Positions 7,323 to 14,019 of a stretch of 18,542 nucleotides of DNA are shown in pieces; the stretch's first letter is position 1; every line of letters begins with the position of its first letter. A program made the position numbers and the translations under genes. The stretch lies in NCBI GenBank assembly GCA_937892105.1, contig CALAUZ010000297.1:1-18542 (forward strand), read 5' to 3'. Source of the DNA: an uncultured Fretibacterium sp. Its GTDB lineage: Bacteria; Synergistota; Synergistia; Synergistales; Aminobacteriaceae. The notes beneath the pieces were generated by a model. The model did no database searches, was not told the DNA's origin, and saw nothing but the letters and a program-made list of their open reading frames with translations.

Positions 7323-8084
7323 ATGTCGATTTCATTTCCTGCGTTGCTTATTTACCTTTTACCCGGTTTTCTTGGTTTGTGGGTGTTCAAGAACAGTGTA
7401 CAAGAAGATATAGACAGGCGGGGAGAGAGTACCCAGATAGCTATTGCCTTATTGCTTGGTATTTCAGCTATTGCTTGTTTATGTGGAGTGAATTTTGCGC
7501 TCAGTCGATGGCCGAATATTGCTGAATATTGTTCACCTAGAGCACTTCAACTTGTAGGGAACGAGACACAGATGCTTCTTAATTGGAATGCGAAATTCTG
7601 GGTATCGTACATAGTGTTATGTTTTTGCGCGTTATTTTCTGGTGCTATCTGGGCACTGTTTCGTGAAATGGGTTGTGGGCTTACGTGGAAAATTTCAGAC
7701 TGCGTCAATAGATTTCTTAAGCGTGGAGTGCAGAGACCATGCGAGAGTGCTATGCGGGCATTGGTTGACGAGATGAGGCAGAAAGGCAATGAACCCTCAT
7801 TGTTAAGAATCTATAGCTTAACAGGAAACCGGGATAACTCATTGATTGGTTGGTGGGACGGTTACTCTGAGAGCGAGAGAGAAATTAAATTATCACTTCT
7901 GGAATGTTGCGATGCTGCCACTGATTTAAGCAAGGATTTTGATCTACAACCACGTCGATGCGTAGTGAGTTACGCTTCTGGCATAGTCATTGAGTTCCTT
8001 GATATAGATAAAACTCAGGCAGACAGCTTTGAGGCATACGTGAAGAAGAAGTATCACGATAATGTCCATCCTAGAAGCGAATAG
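7323..8084 (+). CDS. Three-helix membrane protein of unknown function, probable phage cargo
   Basis: Protein of 253 residues. Three membrane segments are visible at about residues 3-22 (hydrophobic, with LPGFLGLWVF), 39-60 and 92-113. A hydrophilic domain of about 140 residues follows, probably cytoplasmic, with basic and acidic patches. The N-terminus with a helix around LLPG resembles DUF6338-type membrane proteins, but I cannot confirm that. ATG 7323 is chosen because a strong AAAGGAGG lies 7-8 bases upstream; the in-frame ATG 7296 lacks one. Codon use is more AT-rich than in the flanking phage genes and it ends in TAG, which the core genes avoid. Placement between integrase and terminase fits a moron, for example superinfection exclusion or host-defence cargo. 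That role is inference only. Confidence 0.75.
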   Translation: MSISFPALLIYLLPGFLGLWVFKNSVQEDIDRRGESTQIAIALLLGISAIACLCGVNFALSRWPNIAEYCSPRALQLVGNETQMLLNWNAKFWVSYIVLCFCALFSGAIWALFREMGCGLTWKISDCVNRFLKRGVQRPCESAMRALVDEMRQKGNEPSLLRIYSLTGNRDNSLIGWWDGYSESEREIKLSLLECCDAATDLSKDFDLQPRRCVVSYASGIVIEFLDIDKTQADSFEAYVKKKYHDNVHPRSE

Positions 8085-8087
8085 TTC

Positions 8088-8207
8088 TCAGCTCTTTGTT
8101 TGTGCCTTTGGAGGCGGAGGCGGAGGCGGAGATTGCTTCGAGGTTGTGGGCGGATTGTAATTATCCTTGACATGTATTGTTGCCTCCCCTTGTGGCGTAG
8201 TGCTCAT
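8088..8207 (-). CDS. Proline-rich 39-residue microprotein (reverse strand)
   Basis: Small - strand gene, the only one I accept on that strand. It starts at ATG 8207 with a near-perfect AAAGGAGGTG ribosome binding site about 6 bases upstream (8214-8222) and stops 3 bp from the end of the convergent membrane protein gene. The product begins MSTTPQGEATIHVKDNYNPP, then has a Ser/Lys/Gln stretch, seven consecutive prolines and a basic end (KAQTKS). There is no signal peptide or membrane segment. The in-frame ATG at 8321 would give 77 residues but has no ribosome binding site and would cover the promoter region. Function is unknown. The proline run could bind a partner domain or stall a ribosome. 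Confidence 0.6.
   Translation of the reverse strand: MSTTPQGEATIHVKDNYNPPTTSKQSPPPPPPPKAQTKS
8110..8130. repeat. Hexamer microsatellite (GGAGGC) inside the microprotein gene
   Basis: Three and a half copies of GGAGGC in a row. On the - strand they encode the proline run. A gain or loss of one unit keeps the frame and changes the proline count by two. Confidence 0.8.
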
Positions 8208-8227
8208 TTGTATCACCTCCTTTATTT

Positions 8228-8257
8228 TTGAGTATCCCGGTATTGTCAAATTATAAC
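8228..8257 (+). promoter_or_regulatory. Probable overlapping divergent promoters
   Basis: On the + strand, TTGAGT (8228-8233) and TATAAC (8252-8257) are 18 bp apart and would start RNA about 20 bases before the gene at 8284. On the - strand, a perfect TATAAT -10 (complement of 8250-8255) overlaps it and would give a leader of about 35 nt for the microprotein, although its -35 (complement of 8273-8278) is weak. Shared -10 bases suggest the two directions compete. Confidence 0.45.
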
Positions 8258-8283
8258 TGTAGTTGTTAGTGAGGTTATGAAAT

Positions 8284-8529
8284 ATGCAGTTGAATGAAGA
8301 GCAAAAGCAGTCGTTAATCACGAGTCTGTTGGGATTTGTGAGGCGAGTATCGTTTCACGGAGCGGATAGCCCGGAAGAAGCGGAGATACTGCCCATACTA
8401 GTGAGCTTATTGCTTGGAGAGTCGTGGTTGTTCGACGGAGAGAAAAATCCTGCCTTCGTGCATGAAGAGGAGACAGAATCGTACTGCGCGCAAGAATCGG
8501 AAAACAGCGGGACAGGTGCGTTTTTGTGA
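8284..8529 (+). CDS. Small acidic protein of unknown function
   Basis: Protein of 81 residues that I do not recognise. The first half is amphipathic and helical (QKQSLITSLLGFVRRV, then EILPILVSLLLGE). The second half is acidic and serine-rich (EEETESY, ESENSGTG) and looks disordered. There are no cysteine pairs, signal peptide or clear membrane helix. ATG 8284 follows GAGG (8271-8274) with 9 bases between, and lies behind the probable + promoter at 8228-8257. It stands alone between the accessory cassette and the gene-free stretch before terminase. Base use is like the core phage genes, and it ends in TGA. A real gene is likely but not certain, because no family supports it. Confidence 0.55.
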   Translation: MQLNEEQKQSLITSLLGFVRRVSFHGADSPEEAEILPILVSLLLGESWLFDGEKNPAFVHEEETESYCAQESENSGTGAFL

Positions 8530-8801
8530 ATGCGGTTGCAGTCGGTGTTTTACGCGTGAAGAGTGATGTCCGAGTTTTCCGTAAAAGGACATTCGAAAAT
8601 TTTTGCGTTCAAGTGGCATGAAGTCAGTGAAAAAAGGTACTGAGCGCAGATTTTGAGTTGCGGTCGGCTCGCTGACCCCGAAAGCTGGCTAGGCACAGAA
8701 ATTTTAAGCTGTCGGAGAAAATAACCTTGTCATGATCGTGGTTTATCTCTGATTTTGCGAATTGTTCCGCCAAAAAAATTTTCAGGCACGAGAGGTGTTA
8801 T
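8530..8801. other. Gene-free stretch before terminase; candidate cos/packaging region
   Basis: About 270 bp with no convincing gene on either strand, directly upstream of the small and large terminase genes, where lambda-type phages carry cos. Inside are an inverted repeat (ATGTCC 8566-8571, GGACAT 8587-8592, with an inner TTTT/AAAA pairing) and a GC-rich partly symmetric 16-mer, GGTCGGCTCGCTGACC (8662-8677), standing out from AT-rich surroundings as cosN sites often do. No promoter or terminator is clear. The cos assignment is by position and symmetry only. Confidence 0.35.
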
Positions 8802-9311
8802 ATGACACGAGGAAGAGAGAAAAAAGAGCGCAGAGATTTTTATTCTCAAGTCATATCTGCTCCAGAGGCAGCGGCTTTCTTGAAGATTTCCGAGCGCACA
8901 TTCAACCGTTTAGTGGCAAACGGAGTTATCCCTAGAAATGATTATGGTGAATACATTCTCGGAGAAGTTATAGAGTCATATTGGCGCAGTCAGTTCGACA
9001 GTGAAGGCCTCAAAGCCGCGCAAACCCGCCTAGTAACCGCGCAAGCCGAACTCAAGGAGGCAGAACTTGCCGAGAATCGCGGGGAACTTCACCGAGCCTC
9101 AGCGATAGCGAAAGTCTGGACAGACCAAGTGTTGAACGCCAAGACACATTTGCTTGCGATCCCTACAAAGGTCGGGCCGATGCTTGTCGGTCAGGAGTTA
9201 CAGGTAATAGTGAAGAAGCTGAAGGACGCAATCTATGAAGCATTGAGGGAGTTAGCCGACTATGACAGCGAAAAAATCACCCGAACAGCAGCTATTCTCC
9301 GAAATCAGTAA
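8802..9311 (+). CDS. Terminase small subunit, Nu1 family
   Basis: DNA-recognition subunit of the packaging motor, 169 residues (lambda Nu1 has 181). Residues about 15-60 form a winged helix-turn-helix (SAPEAAAFLKISERTFNRLV, then GVIPRNDYGEYILGEVIESY). A long helix rich in Ala/Glu/Lys follows (residues about 72-105). The C-terminal part (VGPMLVGQELQVIVKKLKDA, then EALREL) would bind the large subunit. ATG 8802 has an AGAGGTG ribosome binding site. The gene overlaps the large subunit by 50 bp, unusually long for this window, which suggests tight coupling. Nu1 proteins bind cos just upstream of their own gene, consistent with the gene-free stretch before it. A second Nu1-like protein is at 6240-6662. 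Confidence 0.88.
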   Translation: MTRGREKKERRDFYSQVISAPEAAAFLKISERTFNRLVANGVIPRNDYGEYILGEVIESYWRSQFDSEGLKAAQTRLVTAQAELKEAELAENRGELHRASAIAKVWTDQVLNAKTHLLAIPTKVGPMLVGQELQVIVKKLKDAIYEALRELADYDSEKITRTAAILRNQ

Positions 9312-11181
9312 CGCATGGCTACCTCCGCCAGACCTTACTGTGAGTGAGTGGGCAGATGAGTTCCGGCGCATTCCCCCAGAAGCTAGCGCAGAACCAGGCA
9401 CATGGCGAACATCCCGCGCAGAGTATCAGCGTGAGGTTATGAACGCCGTCAGCAATCCACTGACTGAACGCGTTGTGATGATGACGGCTGCACAGGTAGG
9501 CAAGAGTGAGATTCTGCTAAATGTTGTAGGGTATTTCATAGACCAAGAGCCAAGCCCGATTTTGCTGATACAGCCAACGATAGAGATGGGCGAAAGTTTC
9601 AGTAAGGACAGAGTTGCCCCTATGGTCAGAGATACCCCCTGCTTGCGGGAAAAAATTCATGACAGCAAGACCAGATTCAGCGGTAACACGATCAAGGAGA
9701 AGAAATTTCCGGGCGGACAGATAACGATAGCCGGAGCAAATTCACCGGCATCATTAGCCTCAAGACCGATTCGTGTGCTGTTATGCGATGAGGTAGACCG
9801 TTATCCTGTGAGTGCAGGAACGGAAGGCGACCCGCTATCTTTGGCAATGAAGCGAACACAGAATTTCTGGAATCGCCGTATTGTCTGGGTAAGTACTCCG
9901 ACATTGCTGGGAGTTTCCAGAATCGAGAAAGCCTACAACGCAAGCTCACGTGAAGAGTGGTGCGTACCTTGTCCGACATGTGGAGAGTATCAGCCTTTTT
10001 CGTGGGAACAAATAACGTTTAAGGACTTGCCCGAACCCATAATGACCTGTGCGAAGTGCGGGGCAAAGCACAACGAAGTCGAGTGGAAAGCCGGTCAGGA
10101 GCGCGGAAAGTGGATAGCCGGAAACCCTGACGAGAAGAAATCACGAGGTTTTCACGTGAACGCTTTTGCCAGTGCATGGGTAACATGGAGGAGTCTCATT
10201 GAGCAATACACAGAGGCATTCCGTAACGGCGAGGAAGAACTCAAAGTCTGGTGGAACACAGTGCTCGGTTTGCCGTTTGAGAACACGAGCGGAACACTTG
10301 AGGTTGAGGCGATGGAGTCTCATCGCGAAGAGTATCACGCAGAACTGCCCGACGGAGTGTTAGTGCTGACGTGCGGAGTAGACACACAAGATGACCGCCT
10401 AGAGTGTGAAGTAGTCGGCTGGGGAATAGGTCATGAGAGCTGGGGCATAGAGTACCGTGTGTTCTACGGCGATCCCGGCCAGAAGGAAGTATGGCAAGCA
10501 CTAGATGATTTTCTTAGCAAGACGTGGAGCTATGGAAACGGAGACAAGTTAGGGCTTGGTTGTGTCTGTATCGACAGTGCGGGACACTTCACGGATGAGG
10601 TTTATAGATTCTGCAAGCCGCGCGCGAGGAGGAATATCTTTGCGATAGTAGGCAGAGGCCGTGAAGGGATGCCGAGTGTGAGCAAGCCGAGCCGGAATAA
10701 CCGCAGACATGTTGTGCTGTTCACGCTGGGAGTAACGACCATCAAAGGCACATTGTTTTCGCGATTGAAGGTAGAGCGACAAGGAGCTGGATATTGTCAT
10801 TTTCCGTTGGACGCGAAGCACAATCACAGGGGCTATGACGCAGTGTATTTCAAGGGGTTGTTATCTGAGCGCATGGTAGTGAAGCGCGTGAAGGGCAGAG
10901 ACACAATCACGTGGGAGACTCGGAGTCCGGGTATTCGTAACGAGCCGCTGGATACACGAGTCTACGCGACAGGAGCATTGGAGCTTCTGAACCCGAATTT
11001 TGAGATGCACAGACGGCGCAGAGCCAAACGCACAGACACAATCCCGATGCCGAAGCTGAAGCAGGCCGTGTATCAGGAGAAGCCTGAGGACAAGAAGCCT
11101 GAGCCAGTCCCCGAAATGAAGAAGCCTGCTGTGAAGCGAAGTGTGTCATCAGGATTTTTCAAGCGCGGACTGAGAATGTGA
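9262..11181 (+). CDS. Terminase large subunit, GpA family
   Basis: ATP-driven packaging motor and nuclease that cuts concatemers and pumps DNA into the prohead. Its 639 residues match lambda gpA (641). The N-terminus has the GpA signature (PPPDLTVSEWADEFRRI, then AEPGTWRT and YQREVM). Walker A is AAQVGKS (76-82), Walker B is LLCDEVD with Asp176-Glu177. Two CxxC pairs (237/240 and 263/266) form a zinc finger seen in this family. The nuclease part has CGVDTQDDRLE with Asp374 and CIDSAG with Asp438. The C-terminal tail is basic and Pro/Lys-rich and would dock on the portal. ATG 9262 is preceded by GAGGGAG. GpA enzymes make cos ends, so the genome is probably cos-packaged. Confidence 0.96.
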   Translation: MTAKKSPEQQLFSEISNAWLPPPDLTVSEWADEFRRIPPEASAEPGTWRTSRAEYQREVMNAVSNPLTERVVMMTAAQVGKSEILLNVVGYFIDQEPSPILLIQPTIEMGESFSKDRVAPMVRDTPCLREKIHDSKTRFSGNTIKEKKFPGGQITIAGANSPASLASRPIRVLLCDEVDRYPVSAGTEGDPLSLAMKRTQNFWNRRIVWVSTPTLLGVSRIEKAYNASSREEWCVPCPTCGEYQPFSWEQITFKDLPEPIMTCAKCGAKHNEVEWKAGQERGKWIAGNPDEKKSRGFHVNAFASAWVTWRSLIEQYTEAFRNGEEELKVWWNTVLGLPFENTSGTLEVEAMESHREEYHAELPDGVLVLTCGVDTQDDRLECEVVGWGIGHESWGIEYRVFYGDPGQKEVWQALDDFLSKTWSYGNGDKLGLGCVCIDSAGHFTDEVYRFCKPRARRNIFAIVGRGREGMPSVSKPSRNNRRHVVLFTLGVTTIKGTLFSRLKVERQGAGYCHFPLDAKHNHRGYDAVYFKGLLSERMVVKRVKGRDTITWETRSPGIRNEPLDTRVYATGALELLNPNFEMHRRRRAKRTDTIPMPKLKQAVYQEKPEDKKPEPVPEMKKPAVKRSVSSGFFKRGLRM

Positions 11182-11183
11182 AA

Positions 11184-11192
11184 TGATATAAT
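11184..11192 (+). promoter_or_regulatory. Extended -10 promoter for the dinD-like gene
   Basis: TGATATAAT is a perfect extended -10 element, placed to start RNA about 34 bases before the ATG at 11233. There is no good -35, as is usual for such promoters. A second TATAAT is at 11212-11217. I see no LexA-type operator (neither CTGT-N8-ACAG nor GAAC-N4-GTTC). Confidence 0.45.
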
Positions 11193-11232
11193 AAACCAAT
11201 TTTTGCATCGTTATAATAATGGGGTGGTGTAT

Positions 11233-12081
11233 ATGGCAGATGATGTTGTAGCACTAGATGTTTTTCACTTCGATGATGATCGTCCTAATTTTGAAGATTT
11301 ATCTGGAGACAACGGATTTCACTTTTGGTTGGCCTCAAAATTAATGGAGGTGCTTGGTTATACCAACATCACCAATATTAAGAATGCGAAGCCAATTCAA
11401 CGTGCACTTACAGCCTGCAATACGTTAGGGATACCTGTACAAGAAAATTTTGAGTTCCTTGATGACGACGTTAAACTGACGCGTTTTGCCTGCTATCTTG
11501 TTGCAATGAATGCTGACCCTAAGAAGCCGCAGGTTGCAGCAGCTCAAGCGTATTTTGCGGTTCTTGCGGAACGTTTTAGTAAGTATGCTCAAGATAATGA
11601 GGCTGTTGATCGTGTAGTTACACGTGATGAAATCACCCAACAGGAAAAATCCTTAAGTAGTGTGGCTCAACAGTCAGGCGTTGAGAGTTATCCTCTGTTT
11701 CAGAATGCAGGTTATCGCGGAATGTATAACATGGACTTAAGAAGCCTCAGAAAAATCAAGGGTGTACCTGATAGGCGCAGTCCTTTAGATTTTATGGGTG
11801 CTACTGAAAGTGCAGCTAATCTTTTGCGTATTCGCTTAACAGAAGAAAAAATAAGGACTGAGAGACGATACGGACAGTCTAACTTGGAAAATGCCGCTTC
11901 TACTATAGGTCATGAAGTAAGGGATTTGTTAGTACGCACAATTCATAGGACTCCCGAATCGCTACCGCCAGCTCCTGATATTCATAGCGTTCAAAAGGGC
12001 TTGAAACAAGCCAGTAAGGGTTTCCGTGCTATAGATGAGCCACCTAAAAAGAGAAAGAGGAAAAAAACTGACAAGGATTAG
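11233..12081 (+). CDS. dinD: DinD-like protein with BRO-N domain, probable cargo gene
   Basis: Protein of 282 residues of the DNA-damage-inducible protein D family (E. coli DinD 274). The BRO-N-like domain spans about residues 28-115, with FWLASKLMEVLGY and RFACYLVAMNADPKKP (84-99). The second half has the DinD signatures AAQAYFAVLAER, FQNAGYRGMYNMDL and LDFMGATESAANLLRIRLTEEK, and a lysine-rich tail. E. coli DinD is SOS-induced and has been reported to inhibit RecA activities; whether this one does so is unknown. ATG 11233 has GGGGTGG upstream; the in-frame ATG at 11203 lacks a site. It splits the terminase and head genes, has its own promoter and terminator, is AT-richer than its neighbours and ends in TAG, all signs of a moron. 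Confidence 0.9.
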   Translation: MADDVVALDVFHFDDDRPNFEDLSGDNGFHFWLASKLMEVLGYTNITNIKNAKPIQRALTACNTLGIPVQENFEFLDDDVKLTRFACYLVAMNADPKKPQVAAAQAYFAVLAERFSKYAQDNEAVDRVVTRDEITQQEKSLSSVAQQSGVESYPLFQNAGYRGMYNMDLRSLRKIKGVPDRRSPLDFMGATESAANLLRIRLTEEKIRTERRYGQSNLENAASTIGHEVRDLLVRTIHRTPESLPPAPDIHSVQKGLKQASKGFRAIDEPPKKRKRKKTDKD

Positions 12082-12108
12082 AGATATTGCCCTGTTGCTG
12101 TCGAAGGG

Positions 12109-12167
12109 CTACGTACCTACGTAGTCGGCTTATGTAGGCAGAACTGGGGCGTATCAGTTCTACGTAG
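12109..12167 (+). ncRNA. Structured non-coding stretch with CTACGTA repeats
   Basis: The gap after dinD holds CTACGTA (12109-12115) and TACGTAG (12118-12124) as a perfect inverted repeat 2 bp apart, a further CTACGTAG at 12160-12167, and a hairpin with a 7-bp stem, AGAACTG (12140-12146) with CAGTTCT (12155-12161), 8 nt apart. With the terminator at 12175 this could be a small RNA, a structured 3' end of the dinD message, or paired protein-binding sites. I do not recognise a known RNA family. Confidence 0.4.
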
Positions 12168-12174
12168 AAATTTG

Positions 12175-12195
12175 CTCCCTTCGGGGAGTTTTTTT
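12175..12195 (+). terminator. Rho-independent terminator with TTCG tetraloop
   Basis: CTCCC (12175-12179), loop TTCG, GGGAG (12184-12188), then seven Ts (12189-12195). It closes the dinD cargo unit. The head operon starts 15 bases later with no evident promoter of its own, so structural genes must be reached by readthrough or antitermination, or from a promoter I cannot see. Confidence 0.88.
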
Positions 12196-12209
12196 GTTGG
12201 TGAAAACAT

Positions 12210-12446
12210 ATGCAAACAACGATTAAGGAACAAATACAGATAGCCGAATCCCGCCTGATCCTGTACTACAAAGCAGAAAAGGCAATACTTGCCGGGCAGT
12301 CATACGAAGCAGAAGGTCTCAAGCTAACCCGTGCAAACCTCAAAGATGTGCAGAACATGATAGCAACACTAGAGAACAAAATCTCAGCCCTAAAGGCCAG
12401 ACTGCGAGGGCGTGCAAAATTCAGGGTGGTGCGACCGGGATGGTGA
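12210..12446 (+). CDS. Small head-tail joining protein, gpW/DUF6148-like
   Basis: Protein of 78 residues immediately before the portal gene, the position of gpW in lambda (68 residues). The pattern is an N-terminal helix with an A-E-x-x-L core (IAESRLILYYKAEKAILAGQ), a short strand (YEAEGLKLTRANL) and a second helix (KDVQNMIATLENKISALKA), ending in a basic tail. This is the two-helix/hairpin layout of gpW and DUF6148 proteins, which sit between the head and the tail connector and stabilise packaged DNA. The ribosome binding site is weak (GGTGA). The gene is 4 bp from the portal start. The first head gene after the dinD insertion, it shows the lambda order A-W-B is kept around the cargo. Confidence 0.7.
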   Translation: MQTTIKEQIQIAESRLILYYKAEKAILAGQSYEAEGLKLTRANLKDVQNMIATLENKISALKARLRGRAKFRVVRPGW

Positions 12447-12450
12447 TTAC

Positions 12451-14019
12451 ATGAGGAAACAGTTAATCCGTGTCAAGAACTCCGGCTATTCCCATTACGG
12501 AGCGAGCCGAGTAAAACCCAGTGTATCAGGCTGGTATTCATCCTCAAAATCCCCCGCAGAAGACATAACCGACAACCTTGAATTACTCCGTGAACGATCC
12601 CGCGACTTATATGCAGGAGGCGGGCCGTTAGGACGAGGAGCAATTGACCGCATAGTCTTAAATTCTGTCGGAGCAGGTTTGACTCTGAACTGTCGAATCA
12701 GCGCAGAGACTCTCGGCCTCTCTGAGGAACAAGCCGCCGAATGGGAAGACAACACCGAACGAGAATTTGCGTTTTGGGCAGAGTCTAAAGACTGCGACAT
12801 AACACGGAGCATGAATTTCTACGAACTACAGACCCTATGCTTCAAGTCGGTGTTGCTGAACGGTGATGCGCTAGTAATGTTGCCTATGAGACGCACAAGG
12901 AATTTCCCCTATGACCTGAGAATCGCGCTCATTGAGGGAGACAGACTGCAAGACCCGCCGTTGAGACCATACGACGCGATGATTGACGGAGGAGTTGAGT
13001 TTGATGAAGACGGCAAGCCCGTAGCCTACCACATAACGAACAAGCACCCATTGAGCGAATTATCAGGAGAACCGCCGCTGAAATACACCAGAGTCCCGGC
13101 ATTCGGAGCAAGAACAGGCAGGCGAAACGTATTGCACCTTTTACCGCTTGAAAGAATAGGCCAGCACAGAGGAGTTCCTTTTCTTGCGCCAGTGATTGAG
13201 ACCTTGAAACAGTTAGGCAGATACAGTGATGCGGAACTTATGGCGGCAGTAATCGGGGGTATCTTTGCGATATTCTTCGAGCACGGAGTAGATGATGATG
13301 ATAGTTCGGATTTTGTCGGAGAGGAGGCAATGGCGAGTGATTTGGGCTTGCGAGAACGCCGGGAGGAAGAACTCAAGGCGTGGCGAGAAGGCTTGAACAC
13401 GATCGGCATGAACGACATGTACGGAATGATAGCGGACTTGCCCGAACGTACCCGTGCAAAATCAGTATCACCCGCCCGACCGAACACAGCTTTTGACGCG
13501 TTCGTGTTATCCCTTGTCCGACAAATTGGCAGTGCTTTGGGAGTGCCTGCGGAAGTGTTGTTGCTGAACTTTGAGAGTTCCTACAGTGCGAGTCGCGGAG
13601 CATTACTTGAAGCGTGGAAGCTGTTCAATTATTGGCGTAACTGGTGGGTAACGAATTTTTGCCAGCCAATTTATGAGGAATGGTTGCAGGAGGCCGTACT
13701 AAAGGGGCGTGTACAAGCTCCGGGTTTCTTTGATGACCCACTAATTCGTTACGCGTATTCGTGGGCAGACTGGACCGGGCCGAGTCAGGGACAACTTGAC
13801 CCTGTGAAGGAAGTAAAGGCTGCTATATTGCGCGTTGAAAATGGTTTCAGTACCCGCCAGCGAGAGACGGCAGAGCTTACAGGCGGCGACTGGGAGCTTA
13901 ATCATCGTCAGCGAGTGAAGGAAGAGAAGCTGAGGCGAGAGGCAGGGTTCACGAGTACGCCGGGCGACCAGATAAACGAGAAGGAGGATTCCAGTGTGGA
14001 AGGTAACAGCGAAGAGTGA
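12451..14019 (+). CDS. Phage portal protein, lambda gpB family
   Basis: Dodecameric ring at the capsid vertex through which DNA passes; 522 residues (lambda gpB 533). Recognisable stretches are RERSRDLYAGGGPLGRGAID, LNSVGAGLTLN, FKSVLLNGDALVMLPM, PLERIGQHRGVPFLAPVIET and LLLNFESSYSASRGALLEAW, the last being a hallmark of lambda-type portals. The end carries HRQRVKEEKLRREAG, as in related portals. ATG 12451 is chosen for its GGATGGTGA ribosome binding site; the in-frame ATG at 12412 would overlap the previous gene. The 3' end overlaps the protease by 26 bp. There are no odd gaps or frameshifts, and the length fits. Confidence 0.95.
   Translation: MRKQLIRVKNSGYSHYGASRVKPSVSGWYSSSKSPAEDITDNLELLRERSRDLYAGGGPLGRGAIDRIVLNSVGAGLTLNCRISAETLGLSEEQAAEWEDNTEREFAFWAESKDCDITRSMNFYELQTLCFKSVLLNGDALVMLPMRRTRNFPYDLRIALIEGDRLQDPPLRPYDAMIDGGVEFDEDGKPVAYHITNKHPLSELSGEPPLKYTRVPAFGARTGRRNVLHLLPLERIGQHRGVPFLAPVIETLKQLGRYSDAELMAAVIGGIFAIFFEHGVDDDDSSDFVGEEAMASDLGLRERREEELKAWREGLNTIGMNDMYGMIADLPERTRAKSVSPARPNTAFDAFVLSLVRQIGSALGVPAEVLLLNFESSYSASRGALLEAWKLFNYWRNWWVTNFCQPIYEEWLQEAVLKGRVQAPGFFDDPLIRYAYSWADWTGPSQGQLDPVKEVKAAILRVENGFSTRQRETAELTGGDWELNHRQRVKEEKLRREAGFTSTPGDQINEKEDSSVEGNSEE

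Noticed and set aside
8244..8249. Perfect TTGACA on the - strand as the -35 of the microprotein gene
   Set aside because: With a 17-bp spacer its -10 would be a poor AATAAA and RNA would begin inside the ribosome binding site. The TATAAT at 8250-8255 fits better.
11182..11232. LexA (SOS) box before the dinD-like gene
   Set aside because: Neither the CTGT-N8-ACAG nor the GAAC-N4-GTTC pattern is present; only promoter-like -10 elements were found.
12082..12174. Possible tRNA in the folded stretch after dinD
   Set aside because: No acceptor stem, no GTTCRANNC T-loop and no anticodon arm could be matched; the pairing is short hairpins only.
13026..13487. Reverse-strand open frame of 153 codons across the portal gene
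   Set aside because: It is fully inside a clear portal gene and has low-complexity Ser/Arg composition typical of antisense frames.
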